Part shown: positions 23,071-35,366 of the stretch, piece by piece
Layout of the letters: each line of letters starts with the position of its first letter
Numbering within the stretch: position 1 is the stretch's first letter
From: Reticulitermes lucifugus
Lineage: Eukaryota; Arthropoda; Insecta; Blattodea; Rhinotermitidae
Length of the DNA: 64,000 nt
NCBI GenBank assembly: GCA_026260175.1
Contig: JAKCWW010000650.1
Span: forward strand, 31,243 to 95,242
Direction of reading: 5' to 3'
Notes under the pieces: generated by a model
What the model saw: only the letters and a program-made list of their open reading frames with translations
Database searches by the model: none
Told to the model about the DNA's origin: nothing
Program-made: the position numbers and the translations under genes

Positions 23071-25725
23071 ACAATGTTCTGTGTATGAACCTGTGATCCT
23101 TACCGGGTTGAAGGTGAAAGATAAAAGGCAGATATTGAAGAAATGAACATAAACATATCAGTCATGCTTGTTATTTGGATACTTCTCTTTGGTACAGTTC
23201 TGAATTATAAATTACGATCAACATATACACAGGACCCTGTCTAAACTCCTCTCAGCCATCCTGACCTGCAGATGGTCTCAACGTGCATCTGCAGGGAAAA
23301 TGAAAGATGAAAGCCAATGCATACACAAGATGGTTGAGCTATGAGTGCTTCAGATCATATCACTATGTCTATTTATTGTAAAGATTACAATGGCTTGGTT
23401 AGTAGCACAGTGCACCACAAGAATCTGTTCGTCATTTGGATTATCATTATACAGAAACAAGAGCCAGGAGAATGTTGGGAATTGGCAGCACAAAATTTGT
23501 AAATCTTCAGCAGCATGTTAGTGACTGAAGGGTAGATATCAATCTTGACTCCTCCAGCTGCCTTTGTTCTGCTGCTGTTGCTGCTGCCTGTCAGAGCTCC
23601 AGATGTACTGCAGTCAGACATGAATAGTAACTGGTGGCTTTATGACATTAACTGACATAAGAAGTGCTGAAATACTCAGAAATGAACTGCAGGCCCTGCA
23701 GGATCACTGTGCTACAATGGAAACAACACTGGAACTGCATCACTCTACATCAGTACTGACAATGTCTCTACAGCTACATGTATATGACATCTCTACTAAC
23801 AATAAGCACAGTATTTCACAGCCAGTTATTTCACAAGGTTCTCACATTCTTTGGTTTCAATTGTCCATGCTGTTGCAGTGGCTACAGTCAGGTCTGTATA
23901 TCAAAATTATACTAAAGGAGAATATCAAAACTTTTAAATTGATATAAAATTTAGTAAAAATGACATTACTGTGACTTCTATAACACACTAGTCGATATCA
24001 TTATACAGCAGCTACAGTCTGCCTTCTGAACACCTATAATAATGAAGATATGTCCAGATAAATATAAAATGCACATTGCCATGTTACACTGGTAAGCATA
24101 AGGGTACTTTGGGACATTCTATTAAAGAATAAGAGTGTCAACTGCATTCACTGATGTCTGTCCCATCACAGTGACTTGACCATCTGGTCCCTGCTGACAC
24201 GTGATGATCTTTTTCCTTATAAAATGGGGCAAGATATTCTCATATTACTTGTAACCTCTGATAGGCCTGTTATGGTCCCTTTGGCACTGAAGTCCTGTTC
24301 CAGCCCTCTTGTTTTGGGTGAATGTTCTCTCTTCTTCCATCTCATAAGTATTCCATGCTTTTTAAAGTTATACTATGATCTGGCTGTCATTCTAAGCCAC
24401 AAACTTACAATTACTGTCAGGACAATATAACTTTGCTGTTATTATGTATGACCTCTGTATGATTAACAAAGTTCCATTTGTTTTCACATAGGTGAAATAA
24501 AAAGGCAGATCAACAGTATCACGGATATTTTCACAATGCTTACCCCAAGCCACAGACATGCTGGCTGTGGCTTCTGTCCTGTCTGACTAGTCTCAAGAAT
24601 AAGTGGGTGGTAATGCTTCCAAATCAATAAATTCACTTTGGTATTCTACTACTGTAGCCGAGAGATAAAGTCAAAGAGCTACTGCTCTTCCCCCATTTAC
24701 AGAATCACAGGCTAGTCTGGTTTGTATCTTGTCTTCTCTCTACAAGAAAAGTTAGTGTGACACATGACACACTGGAAACAGCAGTGTAAAACATCAATTA
24801 AATAGGTTATTTTTGGGATCCCTAGGAATGAACAAAAAGTCTAATAGAATGTGGCCCACATTTCCATCCATGTTACATGTAGCAAGCCTTACACTGCTGT
24901 TCTATGGACACCAAATAAGAAGCAAAGATCAGCATTTTTTCACACTGTTTTAATAATGTGAGGTGAGACCTACTTAAAAAGGTTGCCTTCTGCTTTCTAC
25001 TTTCACTGAAAACTTGCCTCAAAGATTTGGTCAACTGATCACACTTTTGTTTCATATGAAACCTCATGCTCGGCTGCAGTAATTGAACTTTTATCATCAA
25101 ATCAAAAATATTTTGAGTGGCCACTGTGTTGTTAATTTGATTTTAACAAAAGCAGCATATGTTTAGTAAACATTTTATCAAATACATTTTTCATATCATA
25201 CCTTGAATTGCACTATTGCTACACTCATGGCATTGGAATGCTGAATCACAAAATATGGTTAGATGACCTCAAACTGCATAAATATCACACAGTTCCTTGG
25301 TATTCAATGGGGGGAGGGACGGACAAAACACACACATAGCATGCACAGCTCCAAGAAAGTTCCAAAAGAAATGTATAAAATACACATTGGTGATGTCACC
25401 CATAGCTTCTGTCTAAAATATGTTTTGATTTGGTGATGAAGTAGGTACTTTTTAAAATTCATGTAAGCTTTCAAATAAACTAGCAGACAATGTCAGAGTG
25501 GCAGACTTGCTCTGTTTCTTCATCATGGCAGGCCAGCATATCAATTCTTCAGTTCTGGCTCAATAACTAAAAGTAAGATTGTGCAAAACTAGTTATTGTT
25601 GTACCTTGCAGTTTGCTTCTGCTCTAACCGTGTATCACAATGAGCAACCAGCCACGAACATCAGTTTTCAACTTGACTAAGCTTTCACTGACCCTACATT
25701 TAAATACTGAAGTAACAGATCAACT
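23071..25725. other. Gene-free stretch between rnaseh2c and the TMC gene
   Basis: Reading frames of 78-101 codons occur (23385-23621 minus, 23642-23947 plus, 24873-25124 minus) but show no motifs or splice logic. A CTG-rich tract lies at about 23570-23590. No clear poly(A) signal for the TMC gene was identified close to its stop. Confidence 0.4.
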
Positions 25726-28700
25726 TTAAGTGGCATTGGAAAGGTCATGGTTTGTCACTTCAACATGCCGCATGGCTTTCTGATGCTCTTGCTGCTGTTT
25801 GATGAATGCACTGAGTCGGTTCAGAAGGAACTGCTTGTCGTGACCCTCCAGCACTAGCTGGTTTTTCAGAACCATAACCATCTGCTTATTGGCTGCCGAA
25901 ACAGCATAGAAGTAGTACAAACAAAGGACCAATAAAATAAATACTGGTACTGCAAAGCCTGCTGTCCCAAAGAAGAATAGAATGGATTGGATCCATACTG
26001 GCAGCTGTTCAAATGAGTCTACCACCACAGACCATGTGGTTGGCAACCCCTGGAATGGTCCACAGGACTTGGAAGGTGGGATTTCAGCAATGATAAAAGC
26101 CACTGGCAGCACTGCAACAATAAAGGAAATGAGCAGCACCACCATGAAAAGGGAGTTGGAGCGTGATGCACGGTACACGACAGATGAGGGTTTACTGTTC
26201 ACCAGGCAGGCAAACTTCTTTATGTGAAACAGCAGGCAACACTCCAGCATGGCCATAAGTGGCAAGATGGGGGCATAGAAACTACCAAGCCAGCACAGAG
26301 TCTGGCTATATACCACATCCAAAACATGGTTTGGCAGCTCAAATTCCTGCTCACCAACAAGCTTCACAACTTTACTCTTTGAATACTTTGCAATCAGCAT
26401 TCGGGGCCAATTGAGTGCAAATGTGATGAGAATGTGGGTGACAAAATCCAAGATAACTAACTTGTAAACTTGCTGGCCAACATATGTTTCCCAGCATTTT
26501 GAGTGGTCCTCGCAGCTGCAGCCTTCTGGTTCATCACAGATGATGATGTTCTTCAGCGAGACCATCAGAATGATAAGAGATGCAAGACGCAGAAAAACTG
26601 TCCGTAACAACGTGGCCCGCACTACGAATAGTGGGCTGTACTTTTCAAATGACACCAGGTATGTAAACAAGTTTGGCACCAGCAGGTTCAGACCCACTAT
26701 AGTGATGGATGGGAGGAATTCCAGAACAAATTTGTACAGATATTCTAGTTCAGTATTTGGATTCTGGAGGTAATCCCTCTTCAGCTCCTCCTGAGAGAAT
26801 TCAAATGCATAGTAGATGAGGGCAAATGCCCCACACAGTACTGCCACAACAATCAAGTTAATGATAGAGCGCGTGATTATTAGTTTTATCATCTCATCCC
26901 GGGAACGATTCTGTCGCTCTTCCTCCAACTTCTCGGCCTCCAGACAACCTCTCATCTCGATGAACAGTGCCTTGTGCTTGATGCTGGCAGACTTTTCATT
27001 GTGTATGCAGTAGTCCCAACCTCCAAACACTAAGTTGCAGTACTGGTAGAACTGACCCTCCCCTTCTACAAGGCGCTCTTTGAAGCCTTGTGCAGCAGAT
27101 TTTACCATCACTGCTAGACAACCAAGGAGGTAAACTACTGTAATTGCAATGTATGCAAGAGGCAAGTTGTAGAGGTATGTGACTCCATCTGCACTTACCA
27201 GCTTGTTTGGGTAAAAACCATAGAACATAACAGTTCGTTCGATACTCCCAGTGCCCTGCAACCAGTCTAGGAAACTAGAATCTACTGATGAGTTTGAATA
27301 GTTCCTTGAGCACTCATCATCTGTACTATTTCCAGACAGTTCCTGTGGCACCAAAACTAATGTTGGAATGATGATGAACAAGAGTATAAACAGGAAGATG
27401 AACAGGTTCAGAAACATGAGCCATTTTATGAACAGGAAGTATGCCACAATGCCGGTCCCAAAGTTACCCTCAATCTTCTTCAAACTGTGGCGCCACAATT
27501 CCAATTTCAAGTATGTTTCTTTCCAGTGACCCTTCATCTGCTGCCAGACCTTTCTGCGTTGCCACTTGAACTGCTCAAAACCCTGCAGGCGCAGCTTTGT
27601 GGCAGCCTGAAATGAATTAACTGAGTCAAGTCACTTGTTTGTGGATGATCCAAGACAAGACAACAAGAATGTAACCAACCTGCAACTTGGCTTTCATCTC
27701 CTTCTTCTGCATCATGCTGACAGGCATAGCTTTGATCTGCATAATCTCTTCCCATGTCCGCTCCTCATTCGACAAGTTTTCTGCAAGAAGTGGCAAGTCA
27801 GGTGTTACTGTATGATAGCACATCAACATACAGAATTTCATAGCTAAACATTAAAATACATAAACCCATCATTCTGCCCAATTTCTTAAATGGGTATGAA
27901 ATTTGGTTTCAGTCTGAGACCAGAGACTGAAGGTGTTTGAGAACAGTGTTTATAAGAACACTGTCACCTAACAGAGATGAAGAAACAAAGGATTGGAGAA
28001 AATTACATAATGAGATGATTCACAATTTGTTATCTTCATCTAATAGTGTCAGTATAATTAAATGAAGGAGGTGGGTGAACATACACCACACATGGGACTC
28101 ATGGAATATATACAACATTTTGGTATAAAATCTCATTTTGGGAAACTGTGTACATACAACATAATATCAAATTATTTTAAGAAAACAGGTTGTGTTGATG
28201 TGAACTATCACTGGACAAGACCCAGTAACCAGCTTCTGCAAAACATGATGAAGAACCTTCAGCCAGTAACAAAGGATATTTCTTTGCCTAGAAAGTCCCT
28301 GTACCATGGAGGTACCTATAAGCCTACATACAATTCACAGTTTCTGTCTGCTCATCATGCTGTGTTTCTAGAGAACTAATCTTTATAGCAGATAAGTATA
28401 AATATGAAAGCAAAAAAAAAAATGTTACCATTACTGTTACACGCATGAGTTCAAGTCCAAGTCACCTTGTCCCCAGTTCTTTCCTATGCAGGAAAAGCAC
28501 TACAACCATGGTGACAATGAGGATATTTTCACACTAACCATGGTAAGACATTATGAAGGTCACAAGAATTATGTAATTCTAAGAACCCAGGGATTTTAAA
28601 CATAAGTAACCACCAGGATCAAAAAAATTCTTCCTCAAATTGTTGGACACAACCAAGAAATGATATCACCTTAAAATATTACAATCTCTAAATCAAATAA

Positions 28701-31196
28701 AGTCTCTCAGACTGAAGGTTTTGCACACATATTTGAGACATGACATCATTAAATTGGGAACTATGGATCACTAGACATACCTGACAAATCTGGCAACATG
28801 GCCATGTGTACGTCATGTGCCACGGAGGTCCTTCGAGTGGTGCTAGAGTATCGGGAGCGAGTGGATGTGCGACGGCGCAGGGTGGGCTTCACCTCTCCTC
28901 GGACACGCTTACTAGTTGCTGTAAAGGCAACAGACACCAATATGAAGTGCCTCAGGAAAAGCCCTTAGCAGAGTCGAGACATGGCTTAGTTTGATGACAT
29001 TCTATACCAACAGGTTTCAAGCTGGCATCATCATCACCATAACCACCCTTCCCAGTGTTAAAATCTTTTGCCTTGAAATGGCTATCAGAAAACAAAATCT
29101 TTCCATCTCTTTATAGGTCTTCCAAAGCATCACCTTCATGTTATAATTTTTAGAATCCTGTCAGAGCTCATTCTTCCAATGTATTCTTTTATGTTACACA
29201 GAATGTGGTACTGTTAAAATTCCTAAATCTGTTCCCTTTTAGTATTTACTGTATTGTCAAAAAAAATATGTGACCTGCTGTCCTCATGAAACATATTTTT
29301 GCTTATACTAATCCTCACAAACAAACTCCTTTTGAAACGTCTAGGTTCTCGTGGGGATGACTATGAAGACAAGTAGCACTCATCACTCTCTGTATTGTTT
29401 GTGAACGTGCACATCAAGATTTGAAGTTTATACATACAAGACCATGACTGCACAGTTACTACACGTTATGTGCCTGGTTATAAAACGCACTGTGTTGAGG
29501 CAAGTGGGGTAACATCAAGAAAATCGGTACACGTAACTTTCTGCACACTGCAAGTCACAACCCACACACTGTCATTCTGTGCAGCAGTTCCATGTGTACA
29601 AATTAGCTACTTTTCCTAACAATACAAAGGGACAACCTAGATGAAGTTTTACAGGAGAATAATATTAAAATTAATGATTTTTCATTCCTTCTTTCTTTAC
29701 TGAATGGCCCTTTCTTATATGCATGTGTTGCACAGCATCAAATCATAAAATGATTATAAATACTGAATGGAGGATATAGAAGGAATGCCCATGGTCCACT
29801 TTAATGTACTAATCCCACGTTTTCCTTGGATGAAATGAGGAAAATCACAAAAGCCTCACTAAGTATAGCTGGTCTCCACTCCTAGACTGAACCATAAGCT
29901 TAACATGAAGCAGGTGGGCTAATAACTATACTATGAAAACAGATAAAAAGGATACTGATATAGTTGCTATCATATCACAAATATGATGCAAACAATAAAA
30001 AATTTGTGAACTTTGGTTTTGCAAGTAGGAGGGTTAAATAATACTGACAATTAATTAATTAGAACAATGTATACAATCCTGTGTGTAAAATACAAAACAC
30101 CAACATTTATGACCTCTGGCTGGAAATAACTGATGTTCCTCTACAGCATGTCAATTTTGCATGAACAAGCACTATAAATATTCTGCTTCTATGTGCAACA
30201 TTTACATTCATAATAATTTGACGACAGCATGATTATGTCATTAACGTGGTAAATTTCCACTAATGGAAGTTACATTGTTATGATTATTAATGTACAGGCT
30301 TTGTGTACTTTCCTGTAACTTTACTGAAACAAAATGAACTTTATATGCTCTTAGGTTTACTGGTTCAGTAATTGGCACACATTTTACATTCTCATGACAG
30401 GCACTCTTCCCATGCACCTGTTCACTAATATGTCTGCTTATGAGGCTGTAACAAGGAAATTACAGGATGGGGCAAGACACAATTTAAGCAATGTTGTTTC
30501 AAAACCATCTACGTTCCAGGTCAGTTCCTGTGTTTGTATTCCATGGAACTTGACAGTTCTATTTTTTAATCACTGCTTGCCTATTTGATGCTGATATAAG
30601 AATTCAAATAATTTCATACCATGGATCTGGAGGTCACCAGGACTGACCCAATCACTATCCCATGATTCCAGCTCTGGGTTAGACTATTTGTTAAAGTACA
30701 CTTTGCTAATAAATTAAAATTTACAACTTCTTTAACAACCTTTACATAGCTATGAGGGGGAATCTGCACCATCACACTTTGACCAAAATCTTCCTACTAG
30801 TGTGAATGGTATTCAATGGTTTTAAATACATACCACCAAAATGTTATGGAATGATGTAACTTTGTTCCTCAATTTTAACAGGCCTATTCCAAGCTCTTGG
30901 TGTAGATCTAAAGACAAGAAAGCTTAATCATCCCACCAGGCTTTCCAGAACTGTAAAAATGTGATGCAAAATACAACCATGCAACAACCACAAAGTACAA
31001 TTCTGGGGTAATTAGTTGGCACATGCATACCTGCCCTAGATTGTTTGCTTGGCAAAAGGGTTGCAATATGGGATGGGTCACGCTGCAATACTTCCAGGTC
31101 CACGTCGGCTGGATAGCTCTCCTGATAAAATTCAGCCCCAGCTTCTTCCCATCCTTGACCCCTAGAAGTTCGCTTTTTGCGTTCCCCTCCTGACAT
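25726..31196 (-). CDS. Transmembrane channel-like protein (TMC7/TMC5-type)
   Basis: Four exons join in phase: 31196-31031, 28918-28781, 27780-27680 and 27606-25726. They total 2286 nt, 761 residues. The cytoplasmic N-terminus is basic (RRRTSTRSRYSSTTRRTS) and then shows the TMC pre-domain signature LPDLSENLSNEERTWEEI. The membrane part starts near residue 175 (EGNFGTGIVAYFLFIKWLMF) and has about nine to ten hydrophobic segments. Family hallmarks: SCEDHSKCWETYVGQQVYKL, LPNHVLDVVYSQTLCWLGSF, and VYRASRSNSLF followed by SKSCGPFQGL. TMC proteins are anoctamin-related membrane proteins; TMC1/2 form mechanotransduction pores, while TMC4-8-type members are less well defined. The compact length and lack of long termini favour a TMC7/5-like member over insect Tmc (TMC1/2/3 type), but subfamily is inferred. 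Residues 136-761 come from a single 1.9 kb exon. Confidence 0.95.
28919..31030. other. TMC gene intron 1
   Basis: About 2.1 kb of AT-rich, CpG-poor intron. No internal exon fits the phase (1 to 1) and the joined protein is continuous without one. No classified repeat is seen. Confidence 0.45.
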
Positions 31197-31720
31197 CTTC
31201 TTTCTAGGTTACTAATTCAGCTTTGTCATTAATGCACATACACAAACTGTACTAAGAAAGACCATCTCCGAATCGCGAGGCCAGAGCTTCTCATGCACAG
31301 TACAACTAAGCAATCCGCCCAGACGATCGACAGATACGGTGTATGTCATTTTTACAGATTTTTTAGGGACTGCAGTCAACGCCTGAATAAATCCAATCGA
31401 TGCTGAAATATCCACATATGACTGTCGAATCTCATCTGTCAGAACTTGGGCGTAGCCTCTGACTATGCATTCGAACACGATATAGAGCCTTTGGAAACTC
31501 CTGCTGCACAGAACAGCACATCAACAAAATTTTATCGTGTTGCTTAAGACAAAATAAAACAGACTGTCGCTATTTGTTGTGTAATGACGTATTTCCGCAG
31601 CGACAACACGCTCAACCAGCTCGATAGCACAGCCTCCTGGATCCACTCTAAATGGCCGAAAGATGGCTCGTGATGTGCGAGGAGGGTGGGGTATTTGTCA
31701 CTTCCGGCTTTTGTCGTAAC
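31197..31720 (-). promoter_or_regulatory. 5' leader and promoter region of the TMC gene
   Basis: CpG density rises sharply from about 31260 to 31700 compared with the introns. An 88-codon upstream frame (31478-31212) ends just before the TMC start and could be an upstream ORF or chance. The segment around 31650-31670 ('aaatggccgaaagatggct') has two ATGGC-type YY1/Pho-like cores. The transcription start is not visible. Confidence 0.45.
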
Positions 31721-32576
31721 ATTAATTGCTTTACTGTGGCTAAGAGAACTGGAAGTTCATAGATTTATCACAGTGCAACGGCAATAGTATAAAGACTGAA
31801 TTACATGTGTTGTACAGTACGATGAACTGGAATCGATGTACATCGTACGTATGAAGAACAGGTCGTGGCCTACCAGCATTTGCCAGGAGAGAATAAAATC
31901 ACGAGGACTGTCAGTGGTCAGGGGTGTAGGCCAAAGTTAGTGATATCGATTGATACTGTACATTCATATAGTAGAATTTTATTACATAAGTGTAACATTA
32001 ATACCCCATACTACCCCAAAAATCGCACGTTCTCTCACATTGGCTATTAGGATTTTGGATTAATCATGATAGTTTATCGCCAAACAAGTTATAGAGCCTG
32101 CGTTGTGTACAGGAAATACGAAAGTTGAATATATGGATACAAGCTGTCATGGTTTTACTTAGTCCCTCTTAACGACTTTTGTGATAAGCCTTCAAATAGG
32201 CCACATTGCAGTTTTGGGTTAATAATTGTTTTCCGATGTCATTTTATTCAAATGACCAGAGTCGTTAAACTGCCAGTCTTACTTCGAGATTTAATGCGCC
32301 CTTTCCTCTGAAATTTAACCGCAACTGATAGTAACAAGACGCATTCAACCTACCTAAGTGGCTCGCCAATATCTTGCATTCACGTGTCAGGAGAAGTCAA
32401 CACATGACGTATTACGCAAGGGGTGCACAAATTCCGGATGCCACGTCGCCGTGGTGACTAAATGTTGTACGGCGGCGCCTAATATTTGTAGGTCCTCTGT
32501 ATAGAAATTCTTCACGCCACCCTTCTGGTGCCCAGAATTTTTATATGGCTCCTAGATTTTTGGAAAGTTTGTGCAC
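31721..32576. other. Gene-free stretch upstream of the TMC gene
   Basis: No gene seen. CpG content is clearly higher than in the left half. Confidence 0.4.
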
Positions 32577-33062
32577 CGTTGAATTATGCATTAACATAAA
32601 ACAAGTTTATAGCCAACAAATTGCACTTATTAAGAATAGGTAATACTCCTACATGGTTCGGCTATTGTCTTTAGCCATCTTCAGAGAGTATCAATAGTAA
32701 AAGACGTATACTGCGTTTTTATACAGTTCTGTCGTAGTAGATGGTAAAATAAATAATGGCAACAGACCACTAAAACATCTATGTACAGTGTTATATAAAA
32801 TATAATAATTTTAACATAATGTTTATATAACACTCTACATAGATATTTTAATGGTCTGTTGCCATTATGTGTTTATCATCTACGTATGACGAAGCTGTAG
32901 AACAACGTTGTATAAATCAACGCTGTATAAGTCCTTTGGTATTGATACTCCATGAAGATGGCTAAAGACAAGAGACAAAACATGCTGGAATGTTTTATAT
33001 TCTTAATTAGTCCAATTTGTTGGTTATAAACTTGTTTTATGCTTATCCATTGCACAGAAGGT
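32577..33062. mobile_element. Palindromic retroelement remnant with hammerhead-like motif
   Basis: Two inverted arms meet near 32819. Left arm 32577-32818 and right arm 32820-33062 share 'tgcattaacataaaacaag' against 'cttgttttatgcttatcca', 'gccaacaaattg' against 'caatttgttggt', and 'tctatgta' with 'ggcaacagacca' near the centre. Arms have diverged more than in the element at 39721-40543. Each arm carries one ribozyme-like motif; the left copy (32643-32691, minus) is well kept, the right copy (about 32945-32985, plus) is decayed. Confidence 0.75.
32643..32691 (-). ncRNA. Hammerhead-like ribozyme motif, well preserved
   Basis: Minus strand order: ATACTCT, CTGAAGA, T, GGCTA hairpin to TAGCC, GAA, CCATGT, A, GGAGTAT. 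Stem I pairs over seven positions (six Watson-Crick, one G-U). Stem II pairs over five. Deviations from a canonical hammerhead: an extra U after A9, and C in place of the A that normally pairs at 15.1. Cleavage would be expected just 5' of GGAGTAT (inference). Confidence 0.6.
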
Positions 33063-33304
33063 GTACAGTACTAAGTTTATGCATTAAACATCTACGACGC
33101 AGTTGCGGTTGAAAGGTGTTTGGAGAAGCATAAGAAAAAAAGCAAAATTGCAAAACTCTGTTGTAGTTTTCCTTAAAAATCTATCCATTGTTCGAAATCA
33201 AATCCTTCCATTATAAATTCATTTTTTCAGTAATAACGGCTAGGCATTGCAAATGACATTCGTTTTAAATTTGACCCCAGTTGTACCCATTACAGGTTCA
33301 TGCG

Positions 33305-33522
33305 TGGGCCAGAATAGCGTAGTCGGTATAGCGCCTCGCTACGGGTGAAGGGTCCGAGGATCGAATCCCGGTGGGGGCAAGATTTTCCGCACCCGTCCAG
33401 ACCGGCCCTGGGGCNNNNNNNNNNNNNNNNNNNNNNNNNNNNNNNNNNNNNNNNNNNNNNNNNNAGCTATACCTCTACTCCCCCTCTGGGCCTTCATGGC
33501 CTGTTCTAGGGTGAACTTTATC
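33305..33522 (+). repeat. SINE family A, full-length copy with gap
   Basis: The tRNA-like head has an A-box-like 'tagcgtagtcggtatagc' and B-box-like 'ggatcgaatcc', then 'ttttccgcacccgtccagac', a 50-N gap (33415-33464), and the family tail 'acctctactccccctctggg' to 'ctagggtgaac'. The head is degenerate as a tRNA, so this is a SINE and not a tRNA gene. Confidence 0.85.
33415..33464. other. Assembly gap (50 N)
   Basis: Unknown bases inside a SINE A copy. Confidence 0.99.
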
Positions 33523-33985
33523 TTTACATCTACAGGTTCTTGCATAAAGGAGGTCAATAACAGAAAAACAAGTGGCCTGTCAGGCAACCCTCAAGCAAAC
33601 GTTGCAGTGGGCCTGTGATTCAGGTAGCACGGAAGCAAGTAAAGAATTGTGCGCTGATAAAGCCTGACATAACAGTCGCAAATCCTGCATCCACTGAATC
33701 AGCGTTTCCCAACGTGCAAGCGGCGGGTACCTAGGACGTGGTAAAGTTCCATAGTCCGTCGAAATATAAGCCGATCATAAAGGTACAGAATTAATTTTAA
33801 TTTTACATAAAAGGACACATTAAGTTGTTTTAAAATGTCGTGCAAATAAGGGAGCCCCACGCTAAAGGCTTTTGGATATTATTACACCTGACGTCCAGTG
33901 CTAACTGCGGAATCCTATGTGTTTTGGAGGGTCGCATTTAACAGGCAAGGTCATGAAATACAAACAAGCACCAATGTTACACGTG
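33523..33985. other. Gene-free stretch
   Basis: No gene or element recognised. Confidence 0.4.
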
Positions 33986-33989
33986 TCTG

Positions 33990-34180
33990 CTGACCAAGGT
34001 GGTGTAGCGGCGACTCTCCTGCCTTGCAGTTTAGTTACTTGGTTCAAATCCCAGTCGAGATGGCCTTTATCCTAACGCATTTGGTAATTTTGCTTAGTAT
34101 TTTTAGGCAAATGTCAAGACAGTAATTTCAAACAGGCCACAATGGCCATCCACAATCCTGCCTAGTTACACTTCGTGACT
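33990..34180 (+). repeat. tRNA-derived SINE-like segment (family E)
   Basis: An A-box-like 'aaggtggtgtagcggc' is followed about 45 bases later by a B-box-like 'ggttcaaatccc'. The intervening sequence does not fold as a tRNA that I can support. A similar B-box region occurs at about 59928. The 3' end is uncertain. Confidence 0.45.
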
Positions 34181-34367
34181 ATCTTATCGTGTCATCTGAC
34201 TGGTATCTGGGACATCCAGTATCGTGTGACTGTTGATATGCTACAGTAACCAATGACCAAAAGAGCAAACATCGCGGGTGAGTGTTTAGCGTTTCTGACT
34301 TGTATTCGCGGAACCCCCTGTTGAATACATGGTAAATGAAGATAAAACAGTGTTGCCACAGTCACAA

Positions 34368-34592
34368 GGTAAAGTTCACCCTATAACCTGCTATAAAGGC
34401 ACAGAGGAGGAGTAGAGGTATACCTCTACCCTTTCTTTAACCTCGGCGCTAGATTGGGGTGGGTGGTTAACGCCACACCCGGGCCACAGAGCCGGTCTGG
34501 ACGGCACGGAAAACCTCGTCCCCTCCGGGATTCGATCCCCGCACCGCCCAGCCCGTAGCGAGTTGCTATACCGAATCCGCTATCCCAGCACA
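34368..34592 (-). repeat. SINE family A, near-complete inverted copy
   Basis: Read on the minus strand it starts 'gctgggatagcggattcggt', carries 'gggatcgaatcccggagggg', 'cgtccagaccgg', 'ctagcgccgaggttaaag', and ends 'agggtgaacttt'. It shows what fills the gap in the copy at 33305-33522 and defines a consensus of about 225 bp. Confidence 0.85.
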
Positions 34593-34950
34593 CAGTGCTG
34601 TCTCAGTAAACAAAATAGTAATATAAATCATCAACACCACGCCAAAACAATAAGTAATTTTAAGATACAATACAGATTACAATTTAGTGACTTGTAATGG
34701 CAGGTAATTTTGAATATGTGTGTTCTGCTGGTGGACTCTTGGCCCTGAGTCTGGCTATTCTGTCTGTCACTTTCTTCCACATGTTTTCAGTTAATTACTC
34801 AGTAATCACCCTGTTTGACTCTATATCACCTTAGCGTTATAAAATAAATAAAATACAATGGCCAGTGAACTCCAGGAAGACGGCTGCAAGGACCATTACT
34901 TGTTTACATGCGCTTGGCTTCGAGCGCAATATCTCACGCCAAATGGGAAG
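34593..34950. other. Gene-free stretch
   Basis: AT-rich, no gene seen. Confidence 0.35.
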
Positions 34951-35366
34951 CGGCAAAAGTAAAATTAAGCTCCGGAAACTGGCGACGTCAGTCCGCGCGC
35001 GACAGACGCCGGCGTCGGCACGTTCACTTCGTCGTGTATTTCCCAAGCACAAAAGTTTAATCCTAGGTGTCTTACGTTAACGACGCTGATATTTTGCGTG
35101 TTTCTTGTACACTGCACATTTCTCACGCTGTGTGTATGTTGTAGACTAGGTCTGTTTCTTCACCATTAGCGAGATAGGTTCGTGGTAAGCCCTACAGGAT
35201 TTTCGCGTGTTTCCTGTAGGTTATGGAGAATTATAGCGTGTTTATTTCACATGCTGCAACATTTTAGTGGACTAAGTATTTGGCCGCCGTGTTTTCAGTA
35301 AACTTCTTGGTTCCCTGTGATCTGTGATTCTTGAACATTTTCCCTGCTTTTACATTTTCCATAACA
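34950..35366 (+). promoter_or_regulatory. CpG-rich leader and promoter region of the orphan gene at 35367
   Basis: A CpG cluster at about 34980-35025 ('gacgtcagtccgcgcgcgac') includes a CRE-like TGACG/GACGTCA core. It is followed by a leader with no long frame, ending 'ataacaATG'. The composition and position fit a promoter plus 5' UTR, though the start site is not visible. Confidence 0.5.

Noticed and set aside
24873-25124. 83-codon minus-strand frame with charged helices, possible exon
   Set aside because: It lies downstream of the TMC stop, has no family match and no partner exon.
28985-29035. Hammerhead-like motif in TMC intron 1
   Set aside because: GATGATG and GAAAC occur on the minus strand but the stems do not pair.
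33305-33375. tRNA gene (A and B boxes present)
   Set aside because: Boxes are degenerate, no clover-leaf with paired acceptor stem could be drawn, and the same head leads SINE bodies at several places. The same applies to 46193, 50408, 58515 and 42725.
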